A DNA stretch of 52,607 nt from Patescibacteria group bacterium. GTDB taxonomy: Bacteria > Patescibacteriota > Patescibacteriia > UBA2591 > CALHIP01. Positions 40,122-48,811 of the stretch are shown here, one piece after another. Where the stretch lies: positions 1 to 52,607 of the forward strand of contig JAOACJ010000002.1 in assembly GCA_026417895.1 (NCBI GenBank), given 5' to 3'. The notes below the pieces were generated by a model. It worked only from the letters and a program-made list of their open reading frames with translations, was not told where the DNA came from and searched no databases. The first letter of the stretch is position 1, and each line of letters begins with the position of its first letter. The position numbers were made by a program, and so were the translations under genes.

Positions 40122-41234
40122 TTAGTTTACTACACCAGCTGAACCCAAAGAACATATCTTAATAGTGGCTAATTCAAGAGGTAGTTGAGGAATCTCGGCG
40201 TATTCTAAAGAAACTTTTACCTTGATTAATTCTTCAATCATTTTAACTAAATAGTTAATCGACGTTTCTTTGGCCAAAACTAAAATTTTTTCTTCTATCT
40301 TCTCATCTAAAGAAAATGAATATTTTTCAGGATTAAAACCGATTTTTATCAAAAGCATTTTCCTTAAAAATTCAATCAGGTCTAAATTAAATTGTTTTAA
40401 ATCAATCCCCTCTTCTAATAATTGATTAATTAAGTCAATGGCTCGGTGAAGATCTTTTTTAAATAAATATTCAGCGAGTTGGCTGACTTTTTCTAAATCG
40501 GAACGAGGTAGAATAATTTCTGCCTCTGCGGAAGTGATTTCTTTATCACCTAAAGAGAGAACTTGGGCTAATAAACTTTCGGCATCACGAACAAATCCCT
40601 GCGATTGACGAGCGATATTTTTCAAAACTTTTTCTTCAACTTTAACTCCTTCAAGTTTAACGATTTTCTTTAATCTTTCGAGAATTTCTGGCAAAGACAC
40701 TTTGCTAAAATTAAATTTCTGGCATCGCGAGACAATAGTAAAAGGCATTTTATGAATTTCGGTCGTCACTAAAATAAAAACAACATAGGACGGTGGCTCT
40801 TCTAAGGTTTTTAGTAAAGCATTAAAGGCGTCGGGTGTAATTTGATGGGACTCATCAATAATAAAAATTTTATATTTACCAACAGCTGGAGGAAAACGAA
40901 CGCTTTCTCTTAATTCTTTGATTTCGTTAATACCTCGATTAGAAGCAGCATCGATTTCAATAAAATCTAATGATTTCCCGGCTATAATCTCCTGACAGGA
41001 AAAACATTGATTACAAGGCTCACTTTGTCCCTCTTTTCTATTTTGACAATTGATGGCTTTAGCAAAAATTCGGCCAAGAGTCGTTTTACCAATACCCCGT
41101 GGCCCATAAAACAAATAGGCGTGAGAAATTTTTCCCATTTTAATTTCATTTTCTAAAGTTTTTTTGACATGTTCTTGACCAATGACTTCGGAAAAAGTTT
41201 GTGGTCGATATTTTCGATATAAAGCGAGAGCCAT
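40122..41234 (-). CDS. dnaX: DNA polymerase III subunit gamma/tau, short form
   Basis: This 370-aa clamp-loader ATPase has Walker A GPRGIGKT at residues 44-51, the zinc-binding cysteines (C-N-Q-C-F-S-C) near 78-84, Walker B KIFIIDESH, sensor 1 and a lid region (NLSRCQKFNF). The domain III collar ends near residue 350. It lacks the long tau-specific C-terminus that binds the polymerase and helicase, so it is a gamma-like form. It is downstream of the TraD/VirB4-like ATPase on the same strand. Confidence 0.95.
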   Translation of the reverse strand: MALALYRKYRPQTFSEVIGQEHVKKTLENEIKMGKISHAYLFYGPRGIGKTTLGRIFAKAINCQNRKEGQSEPCNQCFSCQEIIAGKSLDFIEIDAASNRGINEIKELRESVRFPPAVGKYKIFIIDESHQITPDAFNALLKTLEEPPSYVVFILVTTEIHKMPFTIVSRCQKFNFSKVSLPEILERLKKIVKLEGVKVEEKVLKNIARQSQGFVRDAESLLAQVLSLGDKEITSAEAEIILPRSDLEKVSQLAEYLFKKDLHRAIDLINQLLEEGIDLKQFNLDLIEFLRKMLLIKIGFNPEKYSFSLDEKIEEKILVLAKETSINYLVKMIEELIKVKVSLEYAEIPQLPLELATIKICSLGSAGVVN

Positions 41235-41263
41235 AATAAAAAAACATGATTAATTGACATTGA

Positions 41264-43831
41264 TTATAAATTTTTCTCTAAACCAATATCCTGTCTGGCT
41301 GGTACGCCGAGTTGAGAGCGTTCTAGAATTTCTTTTTCAACAATAGCCTTTGGTCGACCATATTTCAAACGAGAAATTTGACGAATAGCTTCGGCAATTT
41401 TTCGATCACCGACCTTTGGTGGTAAGGTGACCATATTAAAAGGTCGAGTGGGTTGATTATTCACTAAAAGCTTGACATAGGCATTAAATTTTTCCACATT
41501 AATCAAATCATATTCATTAAAGACTGGTTTATATTCTTTAGCTAAAATTTCCGCATCCTCAATACCAATTTTAAAAGTAATCATCGTGCCAACCGTGCCT
41601 AAAACTGCATCGCGAATCCTTGCCTCGCCGCCACCGCCGCCAACTACCGAAGAAGAAACTAACAGTTGTCCTAAATACTGATGAGCCATAGTAAGATTTA
41701 ATCGGTATTTTCTTGCCTCTGATAAAATGGTGGCAATGGAATCAGTAATAAAGTTCTGAAACTCGTCAATATATAAATAAAAATCTTTTCTCTCAGCTTC
41801 GGGTAAGTCAGCTCGTGCCATAGCCGCCATTTGTAATTTTGAAACGATAACTAAACCTAAAAGATTGGCGTTAACTTCACCGATTTTTCCTTTTGAAAGA
41901 TTGACTAATAAAATTTTTTGTTTATCCATCACTTCGCGAAAATCAATACCTGAATGAGCTTGGCCAATAATGTTTCTCATCATTTCATTCTCGACAAAGC
42001 GACCAACCTTAGAAATCAAATAACCTAACATTTCTGATTTATGAAACTCGGTCGTTCTAGCCATTTCTTTTTCCCAAAAAGCGCGAACAATCGGATCTTT
42101 TAATTTGGCTGTCCAGGCTTTAGCATAATCGGGATCAGAAAACATTCTGGGGATTTCAGCAATTGTGCCTGGATTTTCTCGATCGGCCATTAAAGTTAAC
42201 ATTACGTTTCTCATATTATGTTCAAACATTGGACCAATAATTTCTGGCGGAAAGAGTTTATAAAAAATGGCAATCATTTCTTGAACAGCAAAGTCTTTCT
42301 GTTCTTCGGTTTTTGCTTCTAACATATTTAAACCGATTGGTCTTTCCGTATCTGAAGCATCAAAAAGAATGACATCTTCAACCCTTTCTCGAGGAACCGA
42401 ACCTAAGATATCTTCAATTAAATCACCGTGTGGATCAATTACTCCAACACCTTCGCCATTGCAAATATCTTGTTTGACCATATTAGAAATCAAAACAGTT
42501 TTGCCGGTACCAGTTTTACCGATAATATAAACGTGACGACGGCGATCATCTCTTTTTATTCTAATCAAAGTTTCTTTACCACGATAGATATTTTTACCTA
42601 AAATAATTCCTTCTTTTGGCACTTCAACTGGCGCTGGGGCCTTTCGTGCGATCAGCCAACGAATGTTGGGTGTCTCAGTCGTCGGCAAAGGAAAATGGAA
42701 AATACTCGTTAATTCTTCAGTATTTAAAATAAAAGACCTTTTTTCGTCAATATTTCGATAAATAAAATCCTGACAAATTGTTTCTGGTCGCGAGACAAAA
42801 TGAGGTTGAAAGCCATTACCATATTCATAAATAGTATACTGATGAAATGAATTAGTAATCGTTTCTAGATAACGTTGAGCCTGTTCTTTTGTCTTCGCTG
42901 AAACAATAATTCTAATGTTAATATCGAGACCGGCTTTTGAATTTTTGTTTTCAATACTTTTAACAATTTCTTGATCCATCGGCGAAAGTTGTTTTGGTTT
43001 TTCTTCTATTTCCTTCTCTTTCTTTTTTTCCTTTGGCAAAGCATAAGTTGTAAAATCAGCCATAAATTTGACTAATGGATTGGCGCCGGCCGCTCTCATC
43101 GCTTGTTTTAAATTTTTTCCCTGCTGCATTTCTCGAGCGACCTTGGCGGGAAAACGATGCCATTCTTTTTTTGCCGAACGAGCTATAATTTGAATAGCAG
43201 CCGAATCACCTTCTTCTATTTTAGTTAGAGAATTGGTGATGGCATTTAAGGGATCAACATTTAAGTTAAGATAGGTTTTAATTGGCAAAATGTGAGATTT
43301 TTTTAAAGTTAAAAAACTAGCTAAAATGACACTCTTGGGCGAAAAAAGATTATAATCTTCAACCTCTTCAATTTGGGCACTGGGAAATTGAGCATGAATT
43401 TGTTGCTCAGTATAATTAGCAAGATAGCGTGGCACGACCATATAAAAAGAAATGAGACCTTCTTTATCTCTGACAATTTCAAGTGAGAAATGGTCATGTC
43501 GGCCAAAGAAAAAGGTTTTCAATGACCTGTCGACTGGGAGACCACCTAAATTATCTAAAAAGGTTTCAGCCGGGCTCAAATAGTCTTTAATTTCTTTTTT
43601 TTCTTTTTCTTCTTCGAGTGATTCTTTGGGTAGAGTAATTAAAAAAACAACCTTATTAAAAATTTGTTGATAAAAACCAATTTTTCTGAAAATTATTCTT
43701 AAGCAACTGATGAAAAGAATGAGAGACAGTAAAATGATGCCAAAATAAATTAAAAATTTTCCCAATAAGAGCAGGTTGGCGGCTTGAGAAATTTCTGGAA
43801 GGTCTGTTTGAAGTGTTGGCAACGATCTCAT
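41264..43831 (-). CDS. VirB4/TraD-like conjugative-type ATPase (DUF87/TraM-recognition)
   Basis: This 855-aa protein has an N-terminal membrane helix (about 24-48), a beta/helical domain (about 80-400), then a P-loop ATPase: Walker A IGKTGTGKT near 434-442, GVIDPHGDLIEDIL, a Walker B of the type LYIDEFQNF and a TMAHQYLGQL motif. The layout matches type IV secretion coupling or VirB4-type proteins widespread in CPR genomes, where they occur without the rest of a conjugation apparatus. It may drive DNA or pilus traffic; no relaxase, VirB6 or pilin gene is nearby. It is preceded by an anchor-like 175-aa protein. Confidence 0.88.
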   Translation of the reverse strand: MRSLPTLQTDLPEISQAANLLLLGKFLIYFGIILLSLILFISCLRIIFRKIGFYQQIFNKVVFLITLPKESLEEEKEKKEIKDYLSPAETFLDNLGGLPVDRSLKTFFFGRHDHFSLEIVRDKEGLISFYMVVPRYLANYTEQQIHAQFPSAQIEEVEDYNLFSPKSVILASFLTLKKSHILPIKTYLNLNVDPLNAITNSLTKIEEGDSAAIQIIARSAKKEWHRFPAKVAREMQQGKNLKQAMRAAGANPLVKFMADFTTYALPKEKKKEKEIEEKPKQLSPMDQEIVKSIENKNSKAGLDINIRIIVSAKTKEQAQRYLETITNSFHQYTIYEYGNGFQPHFVSRPETICQDFIYRNIDEKRSFILNTEELTSIFHFPLPTTETPNIRWLIARKAPAPVEVPKEGIILGKNIYRGKETLIRIKRDDRRRHVYIIGKTGTGKTVLISNMVKQDICNGEGVGVIDPHGDLIEDILGSVPRERVEDVILFDASDTERPIGLNMLEAKTEEQKDFAVQEMIAIFYKLFPPEIIGPMFEHNMRNVMLTLMADRENPGTIAEIPRMFSDPDYAKAWTAKLKDPIVRAFWEKEMARTTEFHKSEMLGYLISKVGRFVENEMMRNIIGQAHSGIDFREVMDKQKILLVNLSKGKIGEVNANLLGLVIVSKLQMAAMARADLPEAERKDFYLYIDEFQNFITDSIATILSEARKYRLNLTMAHQYLGQLLVSSSVVGGGGGEARIRDAVLGTVGTMITFKIGIEDAEILAKEYKPVFNEYDLINVEKFNAYVKLLVNNQPTRPFNMVTLPPKVGDRKIAEAIRQISRLKYGRPKAIVEKEILERSQLGVPARQDIGLEKNL

Positions 43832-43869
43832 AGTCTTTGGTTTATAAAAAATCTTTGGTCATTAATTGG

Positions 43870-44397
43870 TCATGAATTGTCCCACTTTTTTCTTTTTTCA
43901 GCTAAAAGAAGAATTTTGTCAGTTTTTATTTTTGCTTCCTGAATCAAAAACAATTTGTTAATACCAGGAATCATTTTGACGAGCATCAACAACCAATCTC
44001 GAATAAGGATCATAATTTTTTTTATATTGATTTTAATCTCACGGAGAAGTATTTCTATTTTTGAAGCCGTCTCTTCGCCCTTTTTTCTAAAAATTAATTT
44101 TTGTTCAGCCGTTAAAGAATTATAAATTTCGTCTAAGTTTTCTGAAAGAATTTGTTCAATCTCAATAAGAATTGGAGACTTTTCTCTTTTTGGCGGAAGC
44201 AAAACTTCTTCGACTGGCGTAGGAAGGGTAACGGCTGGCGGTGGAGCGGTCGTTAGTATTTCACCCCCCCCTTCTATTTTCGCTTCTTTCTCTTTTTCTG
44301 TTTCCGTCTCTTTTTCTGGTGGGGTAATGACCTCTTTTTTTTCAGACTTTTCAGAAATATCTTCTCTTTCTTCTTTTTTAAAAGGAAAAATAGCCAT
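43870..44397 (-). CDS. Unknown protein upstream of TraD-like gene, Glu/Lys-rich with C-terminal hydrophobic helix
   Basis: This 175-aa protein has a charged, low-complexity first third (residues 1-50), a Pro/Thr-rich linker, a helix (SPILIEIEQILSENLDEIYNSLTAEQ) and a hydrophobic or amphipathic segment near 125-150 (IKKIMILIRDWLLMLVKMIPGI). It is not SecE, although it sits where secE often follows rpmG and tRNA-Trp. It is followed by the TraD-like ATPase by 38 bp and is likely its partner. Function unknown. Confidence 0.6.
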   Translation of the reverse strand: MAIFPFKKEEREDISEKSEKKEVITPPEKETETEKEKEAKIEGGGEILTTAPPPAVTLPTPVEEVLLPPKREKSPILIEIEQILSENLDEIYNSLTAEQKLIFRKKGEETASKIEILLREIKINIKKIMILIRDWLLMLVKMIPGINKLFLIQEAKIKTDKILLLAEKRKKWDNS

Positions 44398-44526
44398 AAA
44401 TTTAGAATTTATATTAGAATAGATTAATTAATAATATCTTAAAATATCCGCAAATATCCACCAAAGACATTTAAAAGACATTTAAATATTAGCAATTTAA
44501 AAAAATAGGTCAAACTAAATAAAAAA

Positions 44527-44597
44527 CGGGGCTACTCCGATTCGAACGGAGATCAACGGTTTTGGAGACCGCTATTCTACCATTGAACTATAGCCCC
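44527..44597 (-). tRNA. tRNA-Trp (CCA)
   Basis: Minus strand, 71 nt: acceptor GGGGCTA / TAGCCCC with discriminator G, anticodon loop CTCCAAA giving CCA, T loop TTCGAAT. The CCA anticodon reads only UGG, consistent with UGA being used as a stop in this window. The gap 44398-44526 holds a 12-bp direct repeat AAGACATTTAAA (twice, around 44465-44490) but no gene. Confidence 0.95.
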
Positions 44598-44623
44598 ATG
44601 GTTGATTGCCGGTTTTTATATAA

Positions 44624-44785
44624 TTATTTCGTTTCTTTGTGTAAAGTATGTTTTCGACAACTTGAACAAAATTTTTTTAGCTCTAAACGATTTTTAATTT
44701 TTTTCTTATTTTTTCTTGTATAATAATTTATCCGATGACAATCAGAACATTCTAATTTAACTAAATTTTCTTTAATTCTTCCCAT
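44624..44785 (-). CDS. rpmG: 50S ribosomal protein L33
   Basis: This 53-aa protein was found by direct translation of the interval between tRNA-Trp and tRNA-Thr. It begins MGRIKENLVKLECSDCHR and contains NYYTRKNKKK, and a second CSSC pair gives a CxxC...CxxC zinc ribbon (C13, C16, C40, C43). Length and pattern (ECxDC, NYYTRKN, LELKKFC) match bacterial L33. Its position beside tRNA-Trp is the familiar rpmG-trnW arrangement. No Shine-Dalgarno sequence is seen. Confidence 0.93.
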   Translation of the reverse strand: MGRIKENLVKLECSDCHRINYYTRKNKKKIKNRLELKKFCSSCRKHTLHKETK

Positions 44786-44807
44786 AAAATTTAATTATTA
44801 ATTTCTT

Positions 44808-44880
44808 AGCCAGCGGTCGGACTCGAACCGACAACCCACTGTTTACAAAACAGTTGCTCTTCCTGTTGAGCTACACTGGC
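44808..44880 (-). tRNA. tRNA-Thr (TGT)
   Basis: Minus strand, 73 nt: acceptor GCCAGTG pairing with CGCTGGC (one G:U), discriminator T, anticodon loop TTTGTAA giving TGT, T loop TTCGAGT. It is one of three tRNAs in tandem with rpmG. Confidence 0.93.
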
Positions 44881-44898
44881 AAATTTATTTTTGGTATT

Positions 44899-44982
44899 TG
44901 GGCGGGGGAGGACTCGAACCTCCGAAGTCCAAAAGGACCCCAGATTTACAGTCTGGTGCAATTGCCGCTATGCGACCCGCCC
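44899..44982 (-). tRNA. tRNA-Tyr (GTA)
   Basis: Minus strand, 84 nt, class II with a long variable arm (about 44926-44941). Acceptor GGGCGGG / CCCGCCC, discriminator A, anticodon loop CTGTAAA giving GTA, T loop TTCGAGT. Confidence 0.95.
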
Positions 44983-44993
44983 ATTTTTACTAA

Positions 44994-45066
44994 AGCCCAC
45001 TCGCGGACTTGAACCGCGGACCTACTCCTTACCATGGAGTTGCTCTGCCAGCTGAGCTAAGTGGGC
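44994..45066 (-). tRNA. tRNA-Thr (GGT)
   Basis: Minus strand, 73 nt: acceptor GCCCACT / AGTGGGC, discriminator T, anticodon loop ATGGTAA giving GGT. Its 5' ten bases overlap the end of the TPR protein gene, whose TAG stop is at 45059-45057, so the tRNA is probably cut from the same transcript. Confidence 0.93.
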
Positions 45067-45887
45067 AAATTCTTAATTTTTTCTTCCCACTCACTAATCT
45101 TTTGATTTTCCGGATTCACTTCTTTCAGTTTAGTAAGGTATTTTTTTGCTTCCTCTTTTTTCTTTAAAATTATAGAGTTTTCTATTAAAAAGTCAAGAAT
45201 TTTTGGATTATTTGGTTCAAACTCTAAAGCTTTTTTAAAATAAAAAAGAGATTTTTTTTCGTTTTCTGTTTTTTGATAAAAATTTCCTAAATCGATGAGG
45301 CGATTAATTAACTCTACAACTAAATCTTTGGGAATGCCCTCCTTCTTTCTTTGAAACCTTTGCCACCACTTTATTGACTGCCAGGTCAAATCTAAAAGAT
45401 GTTTTAAATTTTTTTCCGCCAAAGAAAATTTATTTTGAATAAAATAGATTTCGGCTAAATTTTTAAAAATTCTCACATCAACTGGGCTAAGAGAAGCAGC
45501 TTCAAGAAATTTTTTTTCTGCTTCTAAATAATTATTCGTTGCTAAAAGTTTTTCTCCTTGTTCAATAAGAGATTTTACCTCTGCTTCTAATGCGAGAGGT
45601 CTTTTCTTTAATATTTTTTCACTTTTTTCTTTTAAATATTTACTTTCTAAAGCGATAAGTTTTTTGCTTAAATTTTCTATTTTTTTCTGAAAAAATTCCT
45701 TGAAGGTCATTTTTCTTAGTTTTTCTTTTATCTTTCTTTCCAAGATAAAAATTTTTAATTTTCTCTGTCTCTCTTTTAAATTTTTTTGCTCTTCAATGTT
45801 AACTGGAATTAAAAGTTTACTGAAAATAATTTTTAGACAGAAAAGAAAAGAAAAGGAAGCAATTAAAATTAAAAAAATGTCAATCAT
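45057..45887 (-). CDS. Membrane-anchored TPR protein
   Basis: This 276-aa protein has an N-terminal helix (about 4-28), a long Lys/Glu-rich coiled coil (30-95) and TPR-type repeats (for example LEAEKKFLEAASLSPVDVRIFKNLAEIYF near 125-153, then SLFYFKKALEFEPNNPKIL near 220-238). TPRs mediate protein contacts; the partner is unknown. The last three codons and the stop (CCC ACT TAG) are also the 5' end of tRNA-Thr(GGT), an overlap of 10 bp. Confidence 0.8.
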   Translation of the reverse strand: MIDIFLILIASFSFLFCLKIIFSKLLIPVNIEEQKNLKERQRKLKIFILERKIKEKLRKMTFKEFFQKKIENLSKKLIALESKYLKEKSEKILKKRPLALEAEVKSLIEQGEKLLATNNYLEAEKKFLEAASLSPVDVRIFKNLAEIYFIQNKFSLAEKNLKHLLDLTWQSIKWWQRFQRKKEGIPKDLVVELINRLIDLGNFYQKTENEKKSLFYFKKALEFEPNNPKILDFLIENSIILKKKEEAKKYLTKLKEVNPENQKISEWEEKIKNLPT

Positions 45888-45927
45888 GGTAATTAATGAA
45901 TAGTTTTTAACTATTGGTTCTGGTTAT

Positions 45928-46006
45928 CTAGTTATTAGTTATTTTAAAACTAGGACCAATAAACTAAGACTAAATAAAAACTCATGGCCAATAACTAATA
46001 AACTAG
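45928..46006. repeat. ORF-less inverted-repeat element, CTAGTTATTAGTTATT type
   Basis: The left arm CTAGTTATTAGTTATT (45928-45943) matches the reverse complement of 45990-46006 (CTAGTTTATTAGTTATT) except for one extra T. The right arm overlaps the TAG stop codon of the aldolase gene (46003-46005). A further pair ATTGGTTC / GGACCAAT lies at 45913-45920 and 45953-45960. No ORF is enclosed. It fills the gap between the TPR and aldolase genes. Confidence 0.65.
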
Positions 46007-46872
46007 GCTTTGCCGAGGCTACTAAATATCTCAATTTTCTTCTCAACAAGTCGCTTAACTGCCTCGATAGAGTGAGATAAAATTTTTCTTGGATCAATTT
46101 CCTTTTTTTCTTTTTTTAAAAATTCTTTTAATGCTGTGGAAAAAGCAATATTTATTTCTGTATGAATATTGATAATTCTTATCCCTAAAGAAATGGCTTT
46201 TTTAATCTCTCTTTTTTCCAACCCTGAGGCGCCATGAAGAACAAGAGGAATTTTTACTTTTGCAGAAATTTCTTTGAGTCGGGGAAAATCCAATTTTATC
46301 GGATGCTCCATTTTCCAAACGCCATGAACATTACCAATCCCAACGGCCAAGGTATCAACTTTTGTTTTCTTAACAAACTGATAAGCTTCATTAGGGTCAG
46401 TTAAAAATTCTTCTCGATGATACTGAAATCTCCTGATATCAGAAATAGTCTTTGGTACCCTGCCAATTTCTCCTTGAACCAAAACGCCGTAGCGATGAGC
46501 ATATTCAACAACCTTTTTTGTCAAGGCCACGTTTTCGTCAAAGGGCAGCTCTGAAGCATCAATCATAATAGAAGAAAAACCAGACTGAATACATTCGACA
46601 GCTGAATGAAATGTTTCGCCGTGATCAAGATGAAGAACAACAGGAATGGAAGGAACGACGTTTTGAGCTATTGTCTTAACAAGATGAGTAATCGGTTTAA
46701 GGCCGGCGTAACGAATCGAACGAGCACTCACTCCGATAATAATCGGTGATGATTTTGCCTTTGCCGCCAAGGCCACCCCCAAGGTAGTCTCTAAATTATG
46801 AGTGGCAAAACAACCTAAAGCATAATTTTCTTTTTCTGCTTTTTTTAAAATTTGTTTTAGGTGAACAAGCAT
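46003..46872 (-). CDS. fba: Class II fructose-bisphosphate aldolase family protein
   Basis: This 289-aa zinc-dependent TIM-barrel enzyme has the metal and substrate residues of the family: Asp83 and His84 in HLDHGE, Glu135 in VQGEIGR, His183 in NVHGVW and His213 in VLHGASG. It probably splits or forms fructose 1,6-bisphosphate in glycolysis; tagatose-bisphosphate or related ketose-bisphosphate activity cannot be excluded. It follows tpiA by 9 bp, placing two consecutive glycolytic enzymes in one operon. Confidence 0.92.
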   Translation of the reverse strand: MLVHLKQILKKAEKENYALGCFATHNLETTLGVALAAKAKSSPIIIGVSARSIRYAGLKPITHLVKTIAQNVVPSIPVVLHLDHGETFHSAVECIQSGFSSIMIDASELPFDENVALTKKVVEYAHRYGVLVQGEIGRVPKTISDIRRFQYHREEFLTDPNEAYQFVKKTKVDTLAVGIGNVHGVWKMEHPIKLDFPRLKEISAKVKIPLVLHGASGLEKREIKKAISLGIRIINIHTEINIAFSTALKEFLKKEKKEIDPRKILSHSIEAVKRLVEKKIEIFSSLGKA

Positions 46873-46881
46873 ATTTTATTT

Positions 46882-47664
46882 TCAATGATTAATCGAAAAT
46901 TTTTTAATCATCGACAAGAATTCATCTGTTTTCAAAGAGGCGCCACCGACTAACACACCATCGACATTTTCCTGCTCCAGAAAATCACTGACATTATTTT
47001 GTTCAACACTTCCGCCGTAAATTATTCTGACATTGTTCTCAATAAAATCAATTGGTAAAAAATCAATTAATCTTTGTTTTATTACTCGATGCGTGTATTC
47101 GGCTTCGGTTGGCTCTACCGCCTGACCAGAACCAATCACCCAAACCGGTTCATAGGCAATAACGATTTGATTTTTTTCATCGAAATGAATGCCATCTAAA
47201 GCAGCTGAAACTTGTTGAATAATGACAAAGTCTTTCTGTCCAATTTGTCTCTCTTCAAACTTCTCGCCAACGCAAAGAATTGGTATTAAACCATGATTTA
47301 AAATAACTTTTACTTTTTTGTGAATCATTTCGTCATCTTCTTTAAGATAATTTCGTCTTTCAGAATGACCAACAATGATATACTTAACACCTAATTCTTT
47401 AAGCATTAAAACGGAAATTTCGCCAGTATAAGCACCCCTCTCTTCCCAAAAAACATCCTGGGCACCAAGACAAATTGGCATTTCTGTTTTTTTTATTAGT
47501 TCTCCCACCTTTGGTAAAGCAGTAAATGATGGACAGAGAACTATTTCAAGGTTGCCAAGATTTTTTATTTTTTTTAGAGCAGCTAAAATTTCTTTAGTTA
47601 GATTTTCTGTTTCTGTTAGACTAATAGACATTTTCCAGTTAGCAATGAATATTTTATTTTTCAT
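46882..47664 (-). CDS. tpiA: Triosephosphate isomerase
   Basis: This 260-aa enzyme interconverts dihydroxyacetone phosphate and glyceraldehyde 3-phosphate. Catalytic residues are Lys11 (ANWKM), His100 (IVGHSERR) and Glu172 (AYEPVWVIGSG); the phosphate loop GGSV and the GVLVGGASLK end are intact. The ATG at 47664 is chosen over a TTG three codons upstream. No Shine-Dalgarno sequence is seen. Confidence 0.97.
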   Translation of the reverse strand: MKNKIFIANWKMSISLTETENLTKEILAALKKIKNLGNLEIVLCPSFTALPKVGELIKKTEMPICLGAQDVFWEERGAYTGEISVLMLKELGVKYIIVGHSERRNYLKEDDEMIHKKVKVILNHGLIPILCVGEKFEERQIGQKDFVIIQQVSAALDGIHFDEKNQIVIAYEPVWVIGSGQAVEPTEAEYTHRVIKQRLIDFLPIDFIENNVRIIYGGSVEQNNVSDFLEQENVDGVLVGGASLKTDEFLSMIKKFSINH

Positions 47665-47683
47665 ATAAAGCAACTTAATTATT

Positions 47684-48151
47684 CTATATTATCTTAATGA
47701 AAGTAAAAAATCCGGTACTTATAAATGTAACAATTAAGCCAGCAATTAAAATTCCGACAAAAATTAGAAAAAGTGATTTAAGATATGGAATACCAAAGAG
47801 AAAACTGGCAATGGCACCAGTCCAGGCGCCAGTCATAGGTAAGGGAATGGCAACAAAAACAACCAAGGCTAGGTCGCCGAATTTTTGATATTTTTTGTAA
47901 AACCTGTTTCTAGTTCTTAAAAAAAGCCAGGAGAAGAATTGATGAAAAATTTTAAAATTTTTCATTAAAAATTGAGATAGGTTTGGCAAAAACCACAAAA
48001 GGAAAAAAATTGGTAAAAGGTTGCCAATGACAGAAAAAGTAAATGCTTCTAAAGGAGAAAGACGGAGCACCGAGATGGCAAAAGGAATGGTTCCCCGTAA
48101 TTCATTGATTGGTAGAGTAGATAAAAGAATAGTTTGAATTTGTGGACTCAT
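47684..48151 (-). CDS. Small multidrug export family membrane protein
   Basis: This 155-aa integral membrane protein matches the Sm_multidrug_ex (PF06695) pattern: LPINELRGTIPFAI near the start, FSVIGNLLPIFFLL, then FVAIPLPMTGAWTGAIASFLFG in the second half. The name is inherited; the transported substrate is not established. Its start overlaps the scpB stop by 4 bp, so the two genes are translationally coupled. Confidence 0.85.
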   Translation of the reverse strand: MSPQIQTILLSTLPINELRGTIPFAISVLRLSPLEAFTFSVIGNLLPIFFLLWFLPNLSQFLMKNFKIFHQFFSWLFLRTRNRFYKKYQKFGDLALVVFVAIPLPMTGAWTGAIASFLFGIPYLKSLFLIFVGILIAGLIVTFISTGFFTFIKII

Positions 48152-48675
48152 TGATTCAAATCAGAAATTCTAATTTCTAAATGATGAAATTTTTCATAAT
48201 CAGGTAATTCTTTTTGACTTCTTAAACCGAGATGTTTTAGAAAATCAAAACTAATATTATAGAGTATTTTTTCGTTTTCCTTCAATTCATCAATTAAGCC
48301 TTTAACCATTAAATGTCTCAAAATAATGGAACAATTCACGCCTCTTATTTGATCGAGTTCTTCTTTGGTAATTGGACCACGATAAGCAATAATCGCCAGA
48401 GTTTCTAGAGCGGCAGGAGTAATTTCTTCTTTCATTTCATAATCTAAAAATTTTTTTACCAGTTCGCTAACACTAGGATTAGTGGCAAGTTGAAACTTGT
48501 CTTCTTTATTTAGAATAATAATGCCTCTTTCCTCCGACTGATATTCTTTCATTAATTCATCAATAGCCGCCTCAATTTCCTCTAATGGTTTTTTTGTTAT
48601 CTTCGCCAGTTCTTTTTTAGAAAGAGGTCGATCAGAGACAAAGAGAATGGCCTCAAGACTTGATTTAAGACTCAT
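48148..48675 (-). CDS. scpB: SMC-ScpAB complex subunit ScpB
   Basis: This 175-aa protein has two winged-helix domains: LKSSLEAILFVSDRPLSKKELAKI at the start, and TPAALETLAIIAYRGPITKEELDQIRGV near residues 92-119, the most conserved ScpB stretch. It binds ScpA and the SMC heads in chromosome segregation. It is separated from scpA by tRNA-Val, and its end overlaps the Sm_multidrug_ex start. Confidence 0.95.
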   Translation of the reverse strand: MSLKSSLEAILFVSDRPLSKKELAKITKKPLEEIEAAIDELMKEYQSEERGIIILNKEDKFQLATNPSVSELVKKFLDYEMKEEITPAALETLAIIAYRGPITKEELDQIRGVNCSIILRHLMVKGLIDELKENEKILYNISFDFLKHLGLRSQKELPDYEKFHHLEIRISDLNQ

Positions 48676-48729
48676 AAAAATTATAAATTAGAAAAATTTT
48701 TCATCTATTTTCTTATATTTCTTATTTAA

Positions 48730-48803
48730 TGGGCATGAGAGGATTCGAACCTCTGACCTTACGGATGTGAACCGTACGCTCTAACCAACTGAGCTACATG
48801 CCC
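48730..48803 (-). tRNA. tRNA-Val (CAC)
   Basis: Minus strand, 74 nt: acceptor GGGCATG / CATGCCC, discriminator A, anticodon loop TTCACAT giving CAC, T loop TTCGAAT. It lies 8 bp after the scpA stop and about 55 bp before scpB on the same strand. Confidence 0.95.
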
Positions 48804-48811
48804 AACAACTA

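Noticed and set aside
43870-44397. secE, expected after rpmG and tRNA-Trp
   Set aside because: The protein has a long charged start and a different helix pattern, without the SecE signature.
44996-45066. An attachment site using the tRNA-Thr overlap
   Set aside because: There is no integrase and no second copy of the tRNA 3' end nearby.
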